Below are positions 8,207 through 16,360 of a DNA stretch of 62,986 nucleotides, piece after piece (within the stretch, counting starts at the first letter, position 1; every line of letters starts with the position of its first letter). Position numbers and translations under genes: made by a program. This stretch comes from JBOGDS01 sp050743075 (GTDB lineage: Bacteria; Actinomycetota; Actinomycetes; Jiangellales; Jiangellaceae). The stretch spans positions 1-62,986 of the forward strand of contig JBOGDS010000008.1 of the NCBI GenBank assembly GCA_050743075.1, read 5' to 3'. The notes below the pieces were generated by a model. The model ran no database searches. It saw nothing but the letters and a program-made list of their open reading frames with translations, and was not told the origin of the DNA.

Positions 8207-9160
8207 ATGCGGCTGGAATCCGCCCGCGCGGTCAAGGCCGAGTTGACCGCGCACGCGGCCTCGCTGCGCGCTGATGCGCCGACGCCGACCGGGCTGCGCG
8301 GCACCGTCGCGGTCGGGATCTGCGTCCTCGGGTCGGCCACGTTCGGGGTCGCGGTGCGCTACACCGGCGAGTCCGGTCTGAGCCGCGCGGTGGCGGCGCG
8401 GGGACGGGCGCTCGCCGGTGACGAATGCGACGTCCGCGACGTCGGCGTCGTGCGCTCGTTCCAGTGGGAGCCCGGCGAGTTGCAGGGGCGGGTCCGGCCG
8501 CTGCGGCCCGGGCTCTCGGTCGCTCACGTCGCGGTGACGGCCGGCACGATCGGCGCGTTCGTCACCTCAGCCGACGACGCCGTGCTGGTGCTGTCGAACA
8601 ACCACGTGCTGGCCGACTCCGACCGCGGCTCGCCTGGTGACGTCGTCGTACAGCCGGGCCCCGCCGACGGCGGCGACGGGTCCGCAGACCGGGTCGGCGT
8701 TCTCGACGTCGCGGCGGCCCTGCGCCAAGACGGCGCCAACCTCGTCGACGCCGCCGCGGCCCGGTTGGACGCCGACGTCGCTGTGGAGGCCGCCCATCCA
8801 GCCGGGCTGCTCGTCGGCTGGGCCGAGGTCGACGACGACCGGGCCGTCGAGAAGGTCGGCCGCACCACCGGAGTGACCCGGGGTCGGATCAGCGCGATCG
8901 AGCTGGACGGCCTGCGGGTGCAGTACCCGCTCGGCTCGTTCTCGTTCGACGACCAGATCGAGGTGACCGGCGACGGGCCGGGCCCGTTCTCGGCGGGCGG
9001 CGACAGCGGATCCGTCGTCTACCGGCCGGATGCGCTCGAAGCCGTCGGCCTGCTGTTTGCCGGCAGCGAGCGCGGCGGTCCCGGTGGCGTGGGGCTGACG
9101 TACTGCAACCCGTTCGGTGCCGTGCTCGACCAACTCGGCGTCCGCCTGGTTTCGCCATGA
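8207..9160 (+). CDS. Trypsin-like serine protease (S1-like fold), cytoplasmic
   Basis: 317 residues. A catalytic triad can be proposed: His133 in SNNHVLAD, Asp190 in DADVAV and Ser267 in GGDSGS, in the order and spacing of chymotrypsin-like proteases. No signal peptide or membrane anchor is visible. ATG 8207 is preceded by AGGAG at 8195-8199. An open frame upstream to 8021 belongs to the previous gene in another frame. It sits between cdd and deoA, an unexpected partner for nucleoside salvage. Its stop overlaps an ATG that may start a short coupled frame. Confidence 0.8.
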   Translation: MRLESARAVKAELTAHAASLRADAPTPTGLRGTVAVGICVLGSATFGVAVRYTGESGLSRAVAARGRALAGDECDVRDVGVVRSFQWEPGELQGRVRPLRPGLSVAHVAVTAGTIGAFVTSADDAVLVLSNNHVLADSDRGSPGDVVVQPGPADGGDGSADRVGVLDVAAALRQDGANLVDAAAARLDADVAVEAAHPAGLLVGWAEVDDDRAVEKVGRTTGVTRGRISAIELDGLRVQYPLGSFSFDDQIEVTGDGPGPFSAGGDSGSVVYRPDALEAVGLLFAGSERGGPGGVGLTYCNPFGAVLDQLGVRLVSP

Positions 9161-9371
9161 CGCGACCCGTCCCGGCTGGCCGGGAGAGGCGGCACGCGCG
9201 GCGAAGGACACCGTGCGGGAACGTCTGCGGGACGACCCGCGGGTCAACGGTGTCGGGATCGCCCGCTGGTACGGCCGCTACGCGGTCACCGGAAAGGGGG
9301 ACGGCGAGGTCGGTGTTCGCTGGCGGCGGCGCGCGGTAGCCGTGACCGGCGGCGTCGGGGAGGATCGGTCC
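9157..9371 (+). pseudogene. Possible frameshifted small gene between protease and deoA
   Basis: ATG 9157 overlaps the protease stop (ATGA), but its frame soon turns into Arg/Thr-rich low-quality sequence and stops at 9339. In the next frame, from about 9185, the sequence reads plausibly as protein (AKDTVRERLRDDPRVNGVGI, then ARWYGRYAV) and runs without a stop into deoA. One indel near 9185-9195 would join a coupled start to this segment. The VNGVGIARW pattern resembles N-terminal segments of the preceding protease type. Could be a decayed companion gene or a sequencing indel. Confidence 0.35.
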
Positions 9372-10664
9372 GTGGCCGAGCGATTCGACGCCGTCGACAT
9401 CATCCGCACGAAGCGTGACAGCGCGGAGCTGTCCGACGACCAGATCGACTGGGTGGTCGACGCGTACACCCGTGGCGCGGTCGCCGACGAGCAGATGTCT
9501 GCGCTGGCGATGGCGATCCTGCTGCGCGGCATGTCGCGGCGCGAGGTCGCCCGCTGGACGGCGGCCATGGTCGACAGCGGTTCGCGGATGGACTGGTCAT
9601 CGGTCGACCGGTCGACGACCGACAAGCACTCGACCGGAGGTGTCGGCGACAAGATCACCCTGCCGCTGGCGCCCACCGTCGCCGCCTGCGGAGCGGCCGT
9701 ACCGCAGCTGTCCGGGCGCGGACTGGGCCACACCGGTGGCACGCTGGACAAGCTCGAGTCGATCCCCGGTTGGCGGGCGTCGCTCTCGGCGGACGACATG
9801 CTCGCCCAGCTGCAGTCGGTCGGGGTCGTCGTGTGCGCTGCCGGCGCCGACCTCGCGCCGGCGGACAAGAAGCTCTACGCGCTGCGCGACGTCACCGGCA
9901 CGGTCGAGGCGATTCCGCTGATCGCGTCGTCGATCATGAGCAAGAAGATCGCCGAGGGCACCGGCGGGTTGGTCCTCGATGTGAAGGTGGGCTCGGGCGC
10001 GTTCATGAAGGACGTCGAGTCGGCCCGCGAGCTCGCACAGACCATGGTCGATCTCGGCACCGACGCCGGCGTGCGGACGGTCGCATTGCTCACCAACATG
10101 CAGACGCCGCTCGGGCTCACGGCCGGCAACGCCCTCGAGGTCCGCGAGTCGGTCGAGGTGTTGGGCGGGGGTGGGCCGCCGGACGTGGTCGAGCTCACGG
10201 TTGCGCTGGCGCGCGAGATGCTCGCGGCGGCCGGCCTCGACGGCGGCAAGGACCCTGCCGACGCCCTGAAGGACGGGTCGGCGATGGACGTGTGGCGGGC
10301 CATGATCTCGGCGCAGGGTGGCGACCCCGATGCGCCGCTGCCGGTCGGAGCCGAGACGCATGTGCTGCTCGCGCCGGCCGGGGGCGTGCTGACGTCGCTC
10401 GACGCGTACGGCGTCGGGCTCGCGGCATGGCGGCTGGGTGCCGGTCGCGCCCGCAAGGAGGACCCGGTCCAGGCCGGCGCCGGTGTGGAGATGCACGTCA
10501 AGCCGGGCGCATTCGTCCGGGCCGGCGAGCCGTTGATGACGCTGCACACCGATGAACCGGCCCGGCTCGAGCGCGCGCTCGAGGCACTGGAGGGCGGCTA
10601 CGTGATCGCGCCGGCGGGTTCGCGTCCCGATCTGCTCCCCCTGGTGATCGAGCGCGTGGACTGA
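9372..10664 (+). CDS. deoA: Thymidine/pyrimidine-nucleoside phosphorylase
   Basis: 430-residue nucleoside phosphorylase II family enzyme: thymidine or deoxyuridine plus phosphate gives base plus 2-deoxyribose-1-phosphate. Seen: phosphate/active-site segment KHSTGGVGDK, family signature SGRGLGHTGGTLDKLES, and the C-terminal barrel-sandwich region ending before stop 10664. GTG 9372 is chosen because GGGGAGG lies 8 nt upstream and the product begins like other family members (VAERFDAVDIIRTKRD); the same frame is open upstream. Last gene of the uptake operon; a convergent toxin-antitoxin pair follows. Confidence 0.95.
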   Translation: MAERFDAVDIIRTKRDSAELSDDQIDWVVDAYTRGAVADEQMSALAMAILLRGMSRREVARWTAAMVDSGSRMDWSSVDRSTTDKHSTGGVGDKITLPLAPTVAACGAAVPQLSGRGLGHTGGTLDKLESIPGWRASLSADDMLAQLQSVGVVVCAAGADLAPADKKLYALRDVTGTVEAIPLIASSIMSKKIAEGTGGLVLDVKVGSGAFMKDVESARELAQTMVDLGTDAGVRTVALLTNMQTPLGLTAGNALEVRESVEVLGGGGPPDVVELTVALAREMLAAAGLDGGKDPADALKDGSAMDVWRAMISAQGGDPDAPLPVGAETHVLLAPAGGVLTSLDAYGVGLAAWRLGAGRARKEDPVQAGAGVEMHVKPGAFVRAGEPLMTLHTDEPARLERALEALEGGYVIAPAGSRPDLLPLVIERVD

Positions 10665-10677
10665 GTCCGGCGTTCGG

Positions 10678-11025
10678 CTACAGGCCGGTGATGCGACGAA
10701 GCCAGTCGTCGACTGCCGCGGTCGTGGCTTCGTCTGCCATGCCGAGGCGATGACGTAGCCGACCTTGCGAAATGGACCGCAGGTACTCGGGCATCGCGAA
10801 CGACGCGTGCCCGAGGCCGGCGCCGGCAACCCGATGGTGATGCGCGAACCCGCGGTCGCGAGTGGTCAGTGGTACGACGACCAGCAGTCCGACCGGCCAT
10901 GCGTTGAACGCAGCAGTCGACACGACGAGGACGGGTCTGGTGCCGCCTTGCTCACCTGCGACGACGGGGTCGAGGGCCGCGAGCCAGATCTCCCCGCGAT
11001 CAGGTGTCGAGCCGCCCACCGGCAC
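10678..11025 (-). CDS. MazF/PemK-type toxin (endoribonuclease)
   Basis: About 115 residues of the PemK/MazF fold. Family features: DRGEIWLAALDP at the N-terminus, the TRPVLVVST strand and VPLTTRDRG, carrying the usual Arg and Thr catalytic positions. Members cleave mRNA or tRNA at short motifs. GTG 11025 or GTG 11019 can serve as start; both overlap the 3' end of the upstream antitoxin gene by 20-26 nt, normal for toxin-antitoxin operons. It converges on deoA with only 13 nt between. It appears intact. Confidence 0.85.
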   Translation of the reverse strand: MPVGGSTPDRGEIWLAALDPVVAGEQGGTRPVLVVSTAAFNAWPVGLLVVVPLTTRDRGFAHHHRVAGAGLGHASFAMPEYLRSISQGRLRHRLGMADEATTAAVDDWLRRITGL

Positions 11026-11242
11026 CTTCTTCCCAGCCGTGGCCTTCGGCGAGATAGGCGTCCCAGGCGGCAGGGTCGTTGTCGCGCATGTCTTCCATCT
11101 GTCGCGCCGCCTGCTCCATGAGCGCGGCGTCGGCTGCGTCGTGGGACAGCTCATCCAGCAGAGCTCGCACGGTGATTCCACGTGCGCTGGCTGCCGTCGC
11201 GAGTCGATCGCGAACGGCAATGGGTACCTTCAGGGAGGTCAT
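11000..11242 (-). CDS. Ribbon-helix-helix antitoxin (MazE-like)
   Basis: 80 residues. The N-terminus TSLKVPIAVRDRLATAASAR fits a ribbon-helix-helix DNA-binding domain, followed by an acidic tail that would wrap the toxin. ATG 11242 is chosen over GTG 11251 because GAAGGG stands 8 nt before it. It should repress its own promoter; a palindrome overlaps its ribosome site. Confidence 0.78.
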   Translation of the reverse strand: MTSLKVPIAVRDRLATAASARGITVRALLDELSHDAADAALMEQAARQMEDMRDNDPAAWDAYLAEGHGWEEGAGGRLDT

Positions 11243-11249
11243 CCTGGAC

Positions 11250-11263
11250 ACCCTTCAAAGGGT
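11250..11263. promoter_or_regulatory. Palindromic operator candidate of the toxin-antitoxin operon
   Basis: ACCCTT-CA-AAGGGT is a 14-bp dyad located 8-21 nt upstream of the antitoxin ATG, overlapping its ribosome-binding region. Ribbon-helix-helix antitoxins usually bind such dyads to autoregulate. Position and symmetry are seen; binding is inferred. Confidence 0.5.
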
Positions 11264-11325
11264 ACTCGTCATGAGACAACTCTTGACGGGTTGCGCGTTC
11301 ACGGCAGCGCCGGGGGAGCCACACC

Positions 11326-11364
11326 TGTGGACAACCCAGGGGCAACTCGGTCGGCTGTGGATGA
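11326..11364 (+). promoter_or_regulatory. Two DnaA-box-like sequences upstream of the cupin gene
   Basis: TGTGGACAA (11326-11334) is an exact complement of the actinobacterial DnaA box TTGTCCACA; TGTGGATGA (11356-11364) differs by one base from TGTGGATAA. They are 30 bp apart in a 140-bp divergent intergenic region. The second lies close to the -35 position of the cupin promoter. Not enough boxes for an origin. Confidence 0.4.
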
Positions 11365-11374
11365 GCCGCCGCCG

Positions 11375-11380
11375 TACGCT
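11375..11380 (+). promoter_or_regulatory. Extended -10 (TACGCT) for leaderless cupin mRNA
   Basis: TACGCT, then 6 nt, then ATG 11387: the leaderless spacing seen before many genes here. No ribosome site precedes the ATG. Confidence 0.4.
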
Positions 11381-11386
11381 TCCTGC

Positions 11387-11740
11387 ATGGTGCAGCTGAT
11401 CGACAACCCGGTCCGGATCCCGGTGCCAGGCGGCAAGGTGATCGACGAGTTCGCCGGCCGGGTGGCGTCGGGGACAGGTATGTACTCGGTAGCCCGGATG
11501 CAGGCGCCGGCGGGGTGGGACGAGCCCGCACAGACACCCGAGTTCGACGAGCTGACGTTGGTGCTCGCGGGCAGCGTCGTGCTCGAGTACGACGGCGGCC
11601 GGCTCGAGGTGACTACCGGCCAGGCTGTCGTCACGACGGCCGGCGAACGGGTGCGGTACTCCGCCGGCCCAGACGGGGCTGACTACATCGCGGTATGCGT
11701 GCCTGCCTTCGCGCCGGATCTGGCGCACCGCGACGAGTAG
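11387..11740 (+). CDS. Small cupin-domain protein
   Basis: 117 residues, a single cupin beta-barrel. The pattern FDELTLVLAGSVVLEYDGG followed by VTTGQAVVTTAGERVRYSAG matches the two conserved cupin motifs, although the usual His metal ligands of motif 1 are largely replaced (DEL instead of HxH), so metal binding and enzymatic activity are uncertain. Function unknown. It converges on ackA, with a long hairpin in between. Confidence 0.8.
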   Translation: MVQLIDNPVRIPVPGGKVIDEFAGRVASGTGMYSVARMQAPAGWDEPAQTPEFDELTLVLAGSVVLEYDGGRLEVTTGQAVVTTAGERVRYSAGPDGADYIAVCVPAFAPDLAHRDE

Positions 11741-11755
11741 ACCACAGTCCGGTTC

Positions 11756-11809
11756 CGCGGTTTCGACAGGAACGCCCTGCTCAGCCAGAACGTTCCTGTC
11801 GAAACCGCG
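11756..11809. terminator. Bidirectional hairpin terminator between cupin and ackA
   Basis: A perfect 19-bp inverted repeat (11756-11774 and 11791-11809) with a 16-nt loop. The right arm lies inside the last codons of ackA. Between convergent genes this is best read as a two-way terminator. Its arms contain CGACAGGAAC, also present in the hairpin at 25129-25217. Confidence 0.75.
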
Positions 11810-13007
11810 CCCCGGGCTCAACAGCGGTGAGCGCCTGGCGGGCGATCTCCAACTCCTCGTTGGTGGGGACGATGAGCACGGCGACCGCAGCACCGTCGGG
11901 CGAGATCATCCGGGCACCGCGCTCCGGCGCCGCGTTGCGCGCAGCGTCAACCTCGATGCCGAGGGCCTCGAGCCTGGCGAGCGCGCGCGAACGGACGACC
12001 GGGTCGTTCTCGCCGACCCCTGCGGTGAACACGATGGCGTCGACCCGGCCGAGCGCCGCGTAGTAGGCGCCGACGTACTTGCGGATCCGGTAGCAGTACA
12101 CGTCGAGCGCCAGCCTGGCTTCGCCATCGCCGGCACCGGCCCGGCGGTGCACCTCGCGCATGTCGTTGGCTCCGGCGAGGGCGAGCAAGCCGCTCTCCCG
12201 GTTGAGCTGGTCGTCGACGTCCTGCGCGGACAGGTCGGCTGTCCGTCGCAGGTGGGCGACGACGGCCGGGTCGACGTCGCCGCTCCGGCTGCCCATGACC
12301 AGGCCCTCGAGCGGAGTCAGCCCCATCGAGGTGTCGACGCTGTGGCTGCCGCGGACGGCGGTCGCACTGGCTCCGTTGCCCAGATGCAGCACGATCAGGT
12401 TGCACGCCTCCGGCTCGCGGCCGAGGAGCCGGGCTGCCTCCCGGCTCACATACGCAACGGACGTACCGTGGAAGCCGTAGCGCCGCACGCCATGGGCCGA
12501 GCGCCATGCGGCCGGGACGGCGTAGGTGTAGGCGTGCGGAGGCAGCGTCTGGTGGAACGCCGTGTCGAACACGGCGACGTGCGGAACGCCTGGCAACGCC
12601 GTCCGCGCGACCTTGATACCGGTCAGATTCGCCGGATTGTGCAGTGGCGCCAGCGCCGCGAGCTCGTCGATCGCCTCGACCACCGTGTCCTCGATCAACG
12701 TCGGTTGGGCGAACCGATCCCCTCCGTGCACGACCCGGTGGCCCACAGCGGCGAGCGCTGCGTCCGTCAGCGACGGACCGGTCTCGTCGAACGCCGCAAG
12801 GACTGCCCGAAGCCCGGCCGCGTGGTCGGGGATCGGTTCGTTACGCGTGACCTCGCCGTTCGCGCCGCGATGGTGCAGGTGGCCGCCCGCCTCCTCGCCG
12901 ATCCGTTCGGCCAGGCCACTGGCGGCGACGTGGCCGTCGGCGACGTCGACGAGCTGGTACTTGATCGACGACGAGCCGCAGTTGAGGACCAGCACGGTTC
13001 GGCTCAT
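11781..13007 (-). CDS. ackA: Acetate kinase
   Basis: 408 residues, ASKHA-fold kinase: acetyl-phosphate plus ADP from acetate plus ATP and the reverse. Seen: N-terminal phosphate loop LNCGSSSIKYQL, HRVVHGG, the KYGFHGTSH-like segment YGFHGTSVAYV, HLGNGAS and FTAGVGEND. ATG 13007. Its partner pta is on the same strand 1 kb upstream, separated by one gene on the other strand. Together they could turn acetate from deoxyribose breakdown into acetyl-CoA. Confidence 0.95.
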   Translation of the reverse strand: MSRTVLVLNCGSSSIKYQLVDVADGHVAASGLAERIGEEAGGHLHHRGANGEVTRNEPIPDHAAGLRAVLAAFDETGPSLTDAALAAVGHRVVHGGDRFAQPTLIEDTVVEAIDELAALAPLHNPANLTGIKVARTALPGVPHVAVFDTAFHQTLPPHAYTYAVPAAWRSAHGVRRYGFHGTSVAYVSREAARLLGREPEACNLIVLHLGNGASATAVRGSHSVDTSMGLTPLEGLVMGSRSGDVDPAVVAHLRRTADLSAQDVDDQLNRESGLLALAGANDMREVHRRAGAGDGEARLALDVYCYRIRKYVGAYYAALGRVDAIVFTAGVGENDPVVRSRALARLEALGIEVDAARNAAPERGARMISPDGAAVAVLIVPTNEELEIARQALTAVEPGARFRQERSG

Positions 13008-13045
13008 GCCACGGCCCGTCCAGAGTCGTCGTCCGTGGCCGGCGG

Positions 13046-13051
13046 TACCGT
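13046..13051 (+). promoter_or_regulatory. Extended -10 (TACCGT) for leaderless LLM-oxidoreductase mRNA
   Basis: TACCGT, 6 nt, then GTG 13058. It lies in the 50-bp divergent gap from ackA. Confidence 0.35.
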
Positions 13052-13057
13052 GCCGCT

Positions 13058-14026
13058 GTGTCTGCGAATCGCGCCGAGATCGGCATGTGCTTCGACCGGA
13101 CCTTCCCGCCGCCCCTCGTCACCGACCTGGCCCGACGACTCGACCGCGGCGGAGCGGACCAACTGTGGGTCATCGAGGACTGCTTCTTCACCGCAGGGGT
13201 GAGTCTGGCCGCGTCGGCGCTGGCGGTGACCGAGCGGCTGCGGGTAGGCATCGGGATTCTGCCCGCAGTCGCCCGCAACCCGGCGGTCACGGCAATGGAG
13301 ATCGCGACGCTCTGCGCACTGGCCCCCGGTCGGGTGCTGCCGGGGATCGGACACGGCGTGCAGTCCTGGATGCAGCAGATGGGTGTCCGCCCCGCGTCTC
13401 CGGTCACGACACTCGAGGAGGTGCTCGTCGCGGTCCGCCGCCTGCTCGACGGTGACCGGGTCACGGTGCACGGCCGGCACGTGCACCTCGACGACGTGCA
13501 ACTCGACCGGCCCCCTGCAGATCCGCCGCCGCTGCTCGCGGGCGTTCGCGGGCCGAAATCCCTGGCCATGGCCGGAAGGGCGGCCGGCGGCGTCGTGCTG
13601 GCCGAGCCTGCCAGCCCGTCGTACGTGCGCTGGGCACTCGAGCAGTGCGGCAACCCCGATGACTTCCACGTGGCGGTGTTCTCGATGCTCTGCGTCGACG
13701 ACGACCGAGCCGGCGCCTACGAGACGATGGCACCCCGGTTGGCGTCCTTGCTCGACGAGCCGCACGTGGGGCTCCGCGTGCTGCCGTTCTTCGACGAGCT
13801 CATGGCGCGCTACGGCCGGCACGGGGTGAGCGGGCTCGTGACCATGCCACCGCAGTGGTGGATGGAGATCGGCCCGATCGGTACCGTCGACGACGCCGTC
13901 GCTCACATCGAGGCGCTCCAGGCGGCCGGCGTCCACAGCATCGGCATGTTCCCCACGCCGGTGGTCGAGATCGCGATGGCTCAGCTCGACGACGTCCTGA
14001 GCCTCGCGGCGCGTCGAACGACGTGA
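13058..14026 (+). CDS. LLM-class (F420/FMN) oxidoreductase
   Basis: 322 residues of the bacterial luciferase-like TIM-barrel family. Typical segments: EIGMCFDR, the non-prolyl cis region AVTERLRVGIGILP, MEIATLCALAPGRVLPGIGHG, and the C-terminal GTVDDAVAHIEALQAAGVHSI. Family members use FMN or, commonly in actinobacteria, F420; the substrate cannot be told. GTG start with a leaderless -10. It is inserted between ackA and pta in opposite orientation. Confidence 0.85.
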   Translation: MSANRAEIGMCFDRTFPPPLVTDLARRLDRGGADQLWVIEDCFFTAGVSLAASALAVTERLRVGIGILPAVARNPAVTAMEIATLCALAPGRVLPGIGHGVQSWMQQMGVRPASPVTTLEEVLVAVRRLLDGDRVTVHGRHVHLDDVQLDRPPADPPPLLAGVRGPKSLAMAGRAAGGVVLAEPASPSYVRWALEQCGNPDDFHVAVFSMLCVDDDRAGAYETMAPRLASLLDEPHVGLRVLPFFDELMARYGRHGVSGLVTMPPQWWMEIGPIGTVDDAVAHIEALQAAGVHSIGMFPTPVVEIAMAQLDDVLSLAARRTT

Positions 14027-14048
14027 CGGCCCGGTCCCCAAGATCCGA

Positions 14049-16118
14049 TCACACATGGGCATGTCCGGTCGCTGCCTGGATCGCGGTGATCGCCACCGTG
14101 TTGACGATGTCGCGCACGAGCGCTCCGCGGGACAGGTCGTTCACCGGTTTGCGCAGCCCCTGCAGGACCGGGCCGACCGCCACCGCGCCGGCGGATCGCT
14201 GCACCGCCTTGTAGGTGTTGTTGCCGGTGTTGAGATCCGGGAAGACGAAGACCGTGGCCTTGCCGGCCACGTCGCTGCCGGGCAGCTTGGTCTGTGCCAC
14301 GCTCGCGTCGACGGCGGCGTCGTACTGCAGCGGTCCGTCCACCGGCAGGTCGGGGCGCCGCTGCCGCACCAGAGCCGTTGCCGACCGGACCTTGTCGACC
14401 TCTGCGCCCGTACCGGACTCGCCGGTCGAGTACGACAGCATCGCGATGCGGGGCTCGACCCCGAACTGGGCCGCAGTCCCGGCCGATGAGATTGCGATGT
14501 CGGCGAGCTCGTCCGCGGTCGGGTCGGGGTTCACCGCGCAGTCGCCATAGACGAGCACCCGGTCGCGCAGGCACATGAAGAAGACGCTCGACACGATGGA
14601 CACCCCGGCCTGAGTCTTCACCACCTCGAAGGCTGGCCGGATCGTGTGGGCCGTCGTGTGCACCGAGCCCGAGACCATGCCGTCGGCCAGCCCGAGCAGG
14701 ACCATCATGGTGCCGAAGTAGGAGACGTCGACGACGATGTCGCGGGCCACGTCGAGGGTGACCCCTGTGTGCGCCCGCAGCCGCGCGTACTCGGCCGCGA
14801 ACCGCTCACGAAGCATCGGGTCGTGCGGGTCGACGACGTCGGCGGCGTCGACGTCGAGCCCGAGCCGGTCCGCCTTCGCGCGCACGGCGGACGGGTCGCC
14901 GAGCAGGGTCAGGTCGACGACCTTGCGTCGCAGGAGCACGTCGGCCGCCCGCAGGATTCGCTCCTCCTCACCCTCGGGGAGGACGATGTGCCTGCGCTGC
15001 GACCGGGCTCCGTCCAGGAGCTTGTTCTCGAACATCAGCGGCGTGACGACGTCGCTGGGTGCGACATCCAGCTGCCGCAACAGCTCCGGTCCGTCGACGT
15101 GCTCGGCGAACAGGCGGAGTGCCGTCTCGACCTGGCGTGGGCTCTCGCGGCTGAGGCGTCCGGTCGCGGACGCGAGCCTGGTGGCCGTCTCGTACGTCCC
15201 ACCCTTGGCGGTGACGATCGGCAAGCGCGGCTCCAGGCCGTCGATCAACCGCGCTACCTGGCGCGGGAGCTCGAAGCCGCCGTTCAGCACCACACCGGCC
15301 AGGGACGGGAATGTTCGCGACGCATGCGCGGTGAGCAGTCCCAGCAGGACGTCGACGCGATCGCTCGGGGTGATGACGACGCCGCCCTCGACCAGCCGGT
15401 CGAGCACGTTGGGCAGGGTCATGGCCGCCACGATCACGTCGAGCACCTCGCGGTGAAGCATGGCCGGGTCGCCGCTGCGGAGCCTGCCGTCGCAGGCGGC
15501 CATCAGGTCACCGACGGTCGGTGCGGTCAGGAGCGGCTCGTCGGGAATGACATACGCCGGCACTTTGGTCGCCAAGGCGTGGTGCACCGCCTCGACCTGG
15601 TCCGCGCTGACCCGGTTGGCGACGATGCCGACCAGGCTGCCGTGCTGCGCCGCGAGCTCCGTGACCGCCAGGTCGGCGACCGTCCTGACATCCGCGGGCG
15701 AGCGGCGTCGACCGGTGACGACGAGCAGCACAGGAGCGCCCAGGTTGACCGCGATGCGCGCGTTGTACGAGAACTCGGTCGGGCTGCCGACGTCGGTGTA
15801 ATCGCTGCCAACGACGACCATCGCCTCGCAGCCCCGGGCCGCCGTGTGGAGTCGCTCGACGATCACACCGAGCGCGCCGTCGGGGTCGGCGTGCACCTGG
15901 TCGTAGGTCACGCCGGCGCAGACGTCGTAGGTGAGGTCGACCCCGTCGTGGTCCAGCAGCAACTCGAAGACGTAGTCGGGCTCGTCGACGGACCGCACGA
16001 TGGGCCGGAAGACGCCCACGCGCCCGACGGTCCGGGTCAACAGGTCGAGCACGCCCAGCGCGACCGTCGCCTTGCCGGTCTCACCTTCGGGCGACGCGAC
16101 GTAGAGGCTGCGGGCCAC
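14049..16118 (-). CDS. pta: Phosphate acetyltransferase, long form
   Basis: 689 residues. N-terminal P-loop-like dethiobiotin-synthetase-type domain (SPEGETGKATVALG at about 9-22), a central DRTGG domain, and a C-terminal catalytic PTA domain (from about residue 370: LPEGEEERILRAADVL, then SVFFMCLRDRVLVYGDCAVN, then SYSTGESGTG). It makes acetyl-phosphate from acetyl-CoA and the reverse, acting with AckA. GTG 16118 has TAGCCT seven nt upstream, suggesting a leaderless mRNA. It converges on the LLM gene with a short gap. Confidence 0.95.
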   Translation of the reverse strand: MARSLYVASPEGETGKATVALGVLDLLTRTVGRVGVFRPIVRSVDEPDYVFELLLDHDGVDLTYDVCAGVTYDQVHADPDGALGVIVERLHTAARGCEAMVVVGSDYTDVGSPTEFSYNARIAVNLGAPVLLVVTGRRRSPADVRTVADLAVTELAAQHGSLVGIVANRVSADQVEAVHHALATKVPAYVIPDEPLLTAPTVGDLMAACDGRLRSGDPAMLHREVLDVIVAAMTLPNVLDRLVEGGVVITPSDRVDVLLGLLTAHASRTFPSLAGVVLNGGFELPRQVARLIDGLEPRLPIVTAKGGTYETATRLASATGRLSRESPRQVETALRLFAEHVDGPELLRQLDVAPSDVVTPLMFENKLLDGARSQRRHIVLPEGEEERILRAADVLLRRKVVDLTLLGDPSAVRAKADRLGLDVDAADVVDPHDPMLRERFAAEYARLRAHTGVTLDVARDIVVDVSYFGTMMVLLGLADGMVSGSVHTTAHTIRPAFEVVKTQAGVSIVSSVFFMCLRDRVLVYGDCAVNPDPTADELADIAISSAGTAAQFGVEPRIAMLSYSTGESGTGAEVDKVRSATALVRQRRPDLPVDGPLQYDAAVDASVAQTKLPGSDVAGKATVFVFPDLNTGNNTYKAVQRSAGAVAVGPVLQGLRKPVNDLSRGALVRDIVNTVAITAIQAATGHAHV

Positions 16119-16348
16119 GCTGCCGAGGCTAACGGGAACCTCCGGCGTCCGGGTCCGGTGCCGCTACTCCGTCCGCCTCGAGGACGACGAGGTCGACATC
16201 GGCGAGATCGCGCACGCCGTGTTCGCGTGCGGTGGCGAGCAGGTCGTCGAGGGGGAGCCGCTCCTAGCGCAGGACATCCTCGTCGACGACCCGCTTCTAC
16301 TGACCGGCGGGTCCATTCCGGCGGGGGCTCGCCGCCGGAGCTGCGAGG
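16119..16348. other. Intergenic between pta and add, with an open acidic frame
   Basis: Divergent promoter region. On the plus strand one frame stays open from about 16122 to 16360 and reads protein-like with G/C third positions (LEDDEVDIGEIAHAVFACGG, then EQVVEGEPL) but has no start codon or ribosome site. It may be the remnant of a gene. No repeat or hairpin of note. Confidence 0.3.
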
Positions 16349-16354
16349 TACGGT
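16349..16354 (+). promoter_or_regulatory. Extended -10 (TACGGT) for leaderless add mRNA
   Basis: TACGGT, 6 nt, then ATG 16361, with no ribosome site. Supports ATG 16361 as the start. Confidence 0.4.
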
Positions 16355-16360
16355 CACCTC

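Noticed and set aside
11326..11364. Replication origin because of DnaA boxes
   Set aside because: Only two boxes, no AT-rich unwinding element, and no dnaA/dnaN neighbours.
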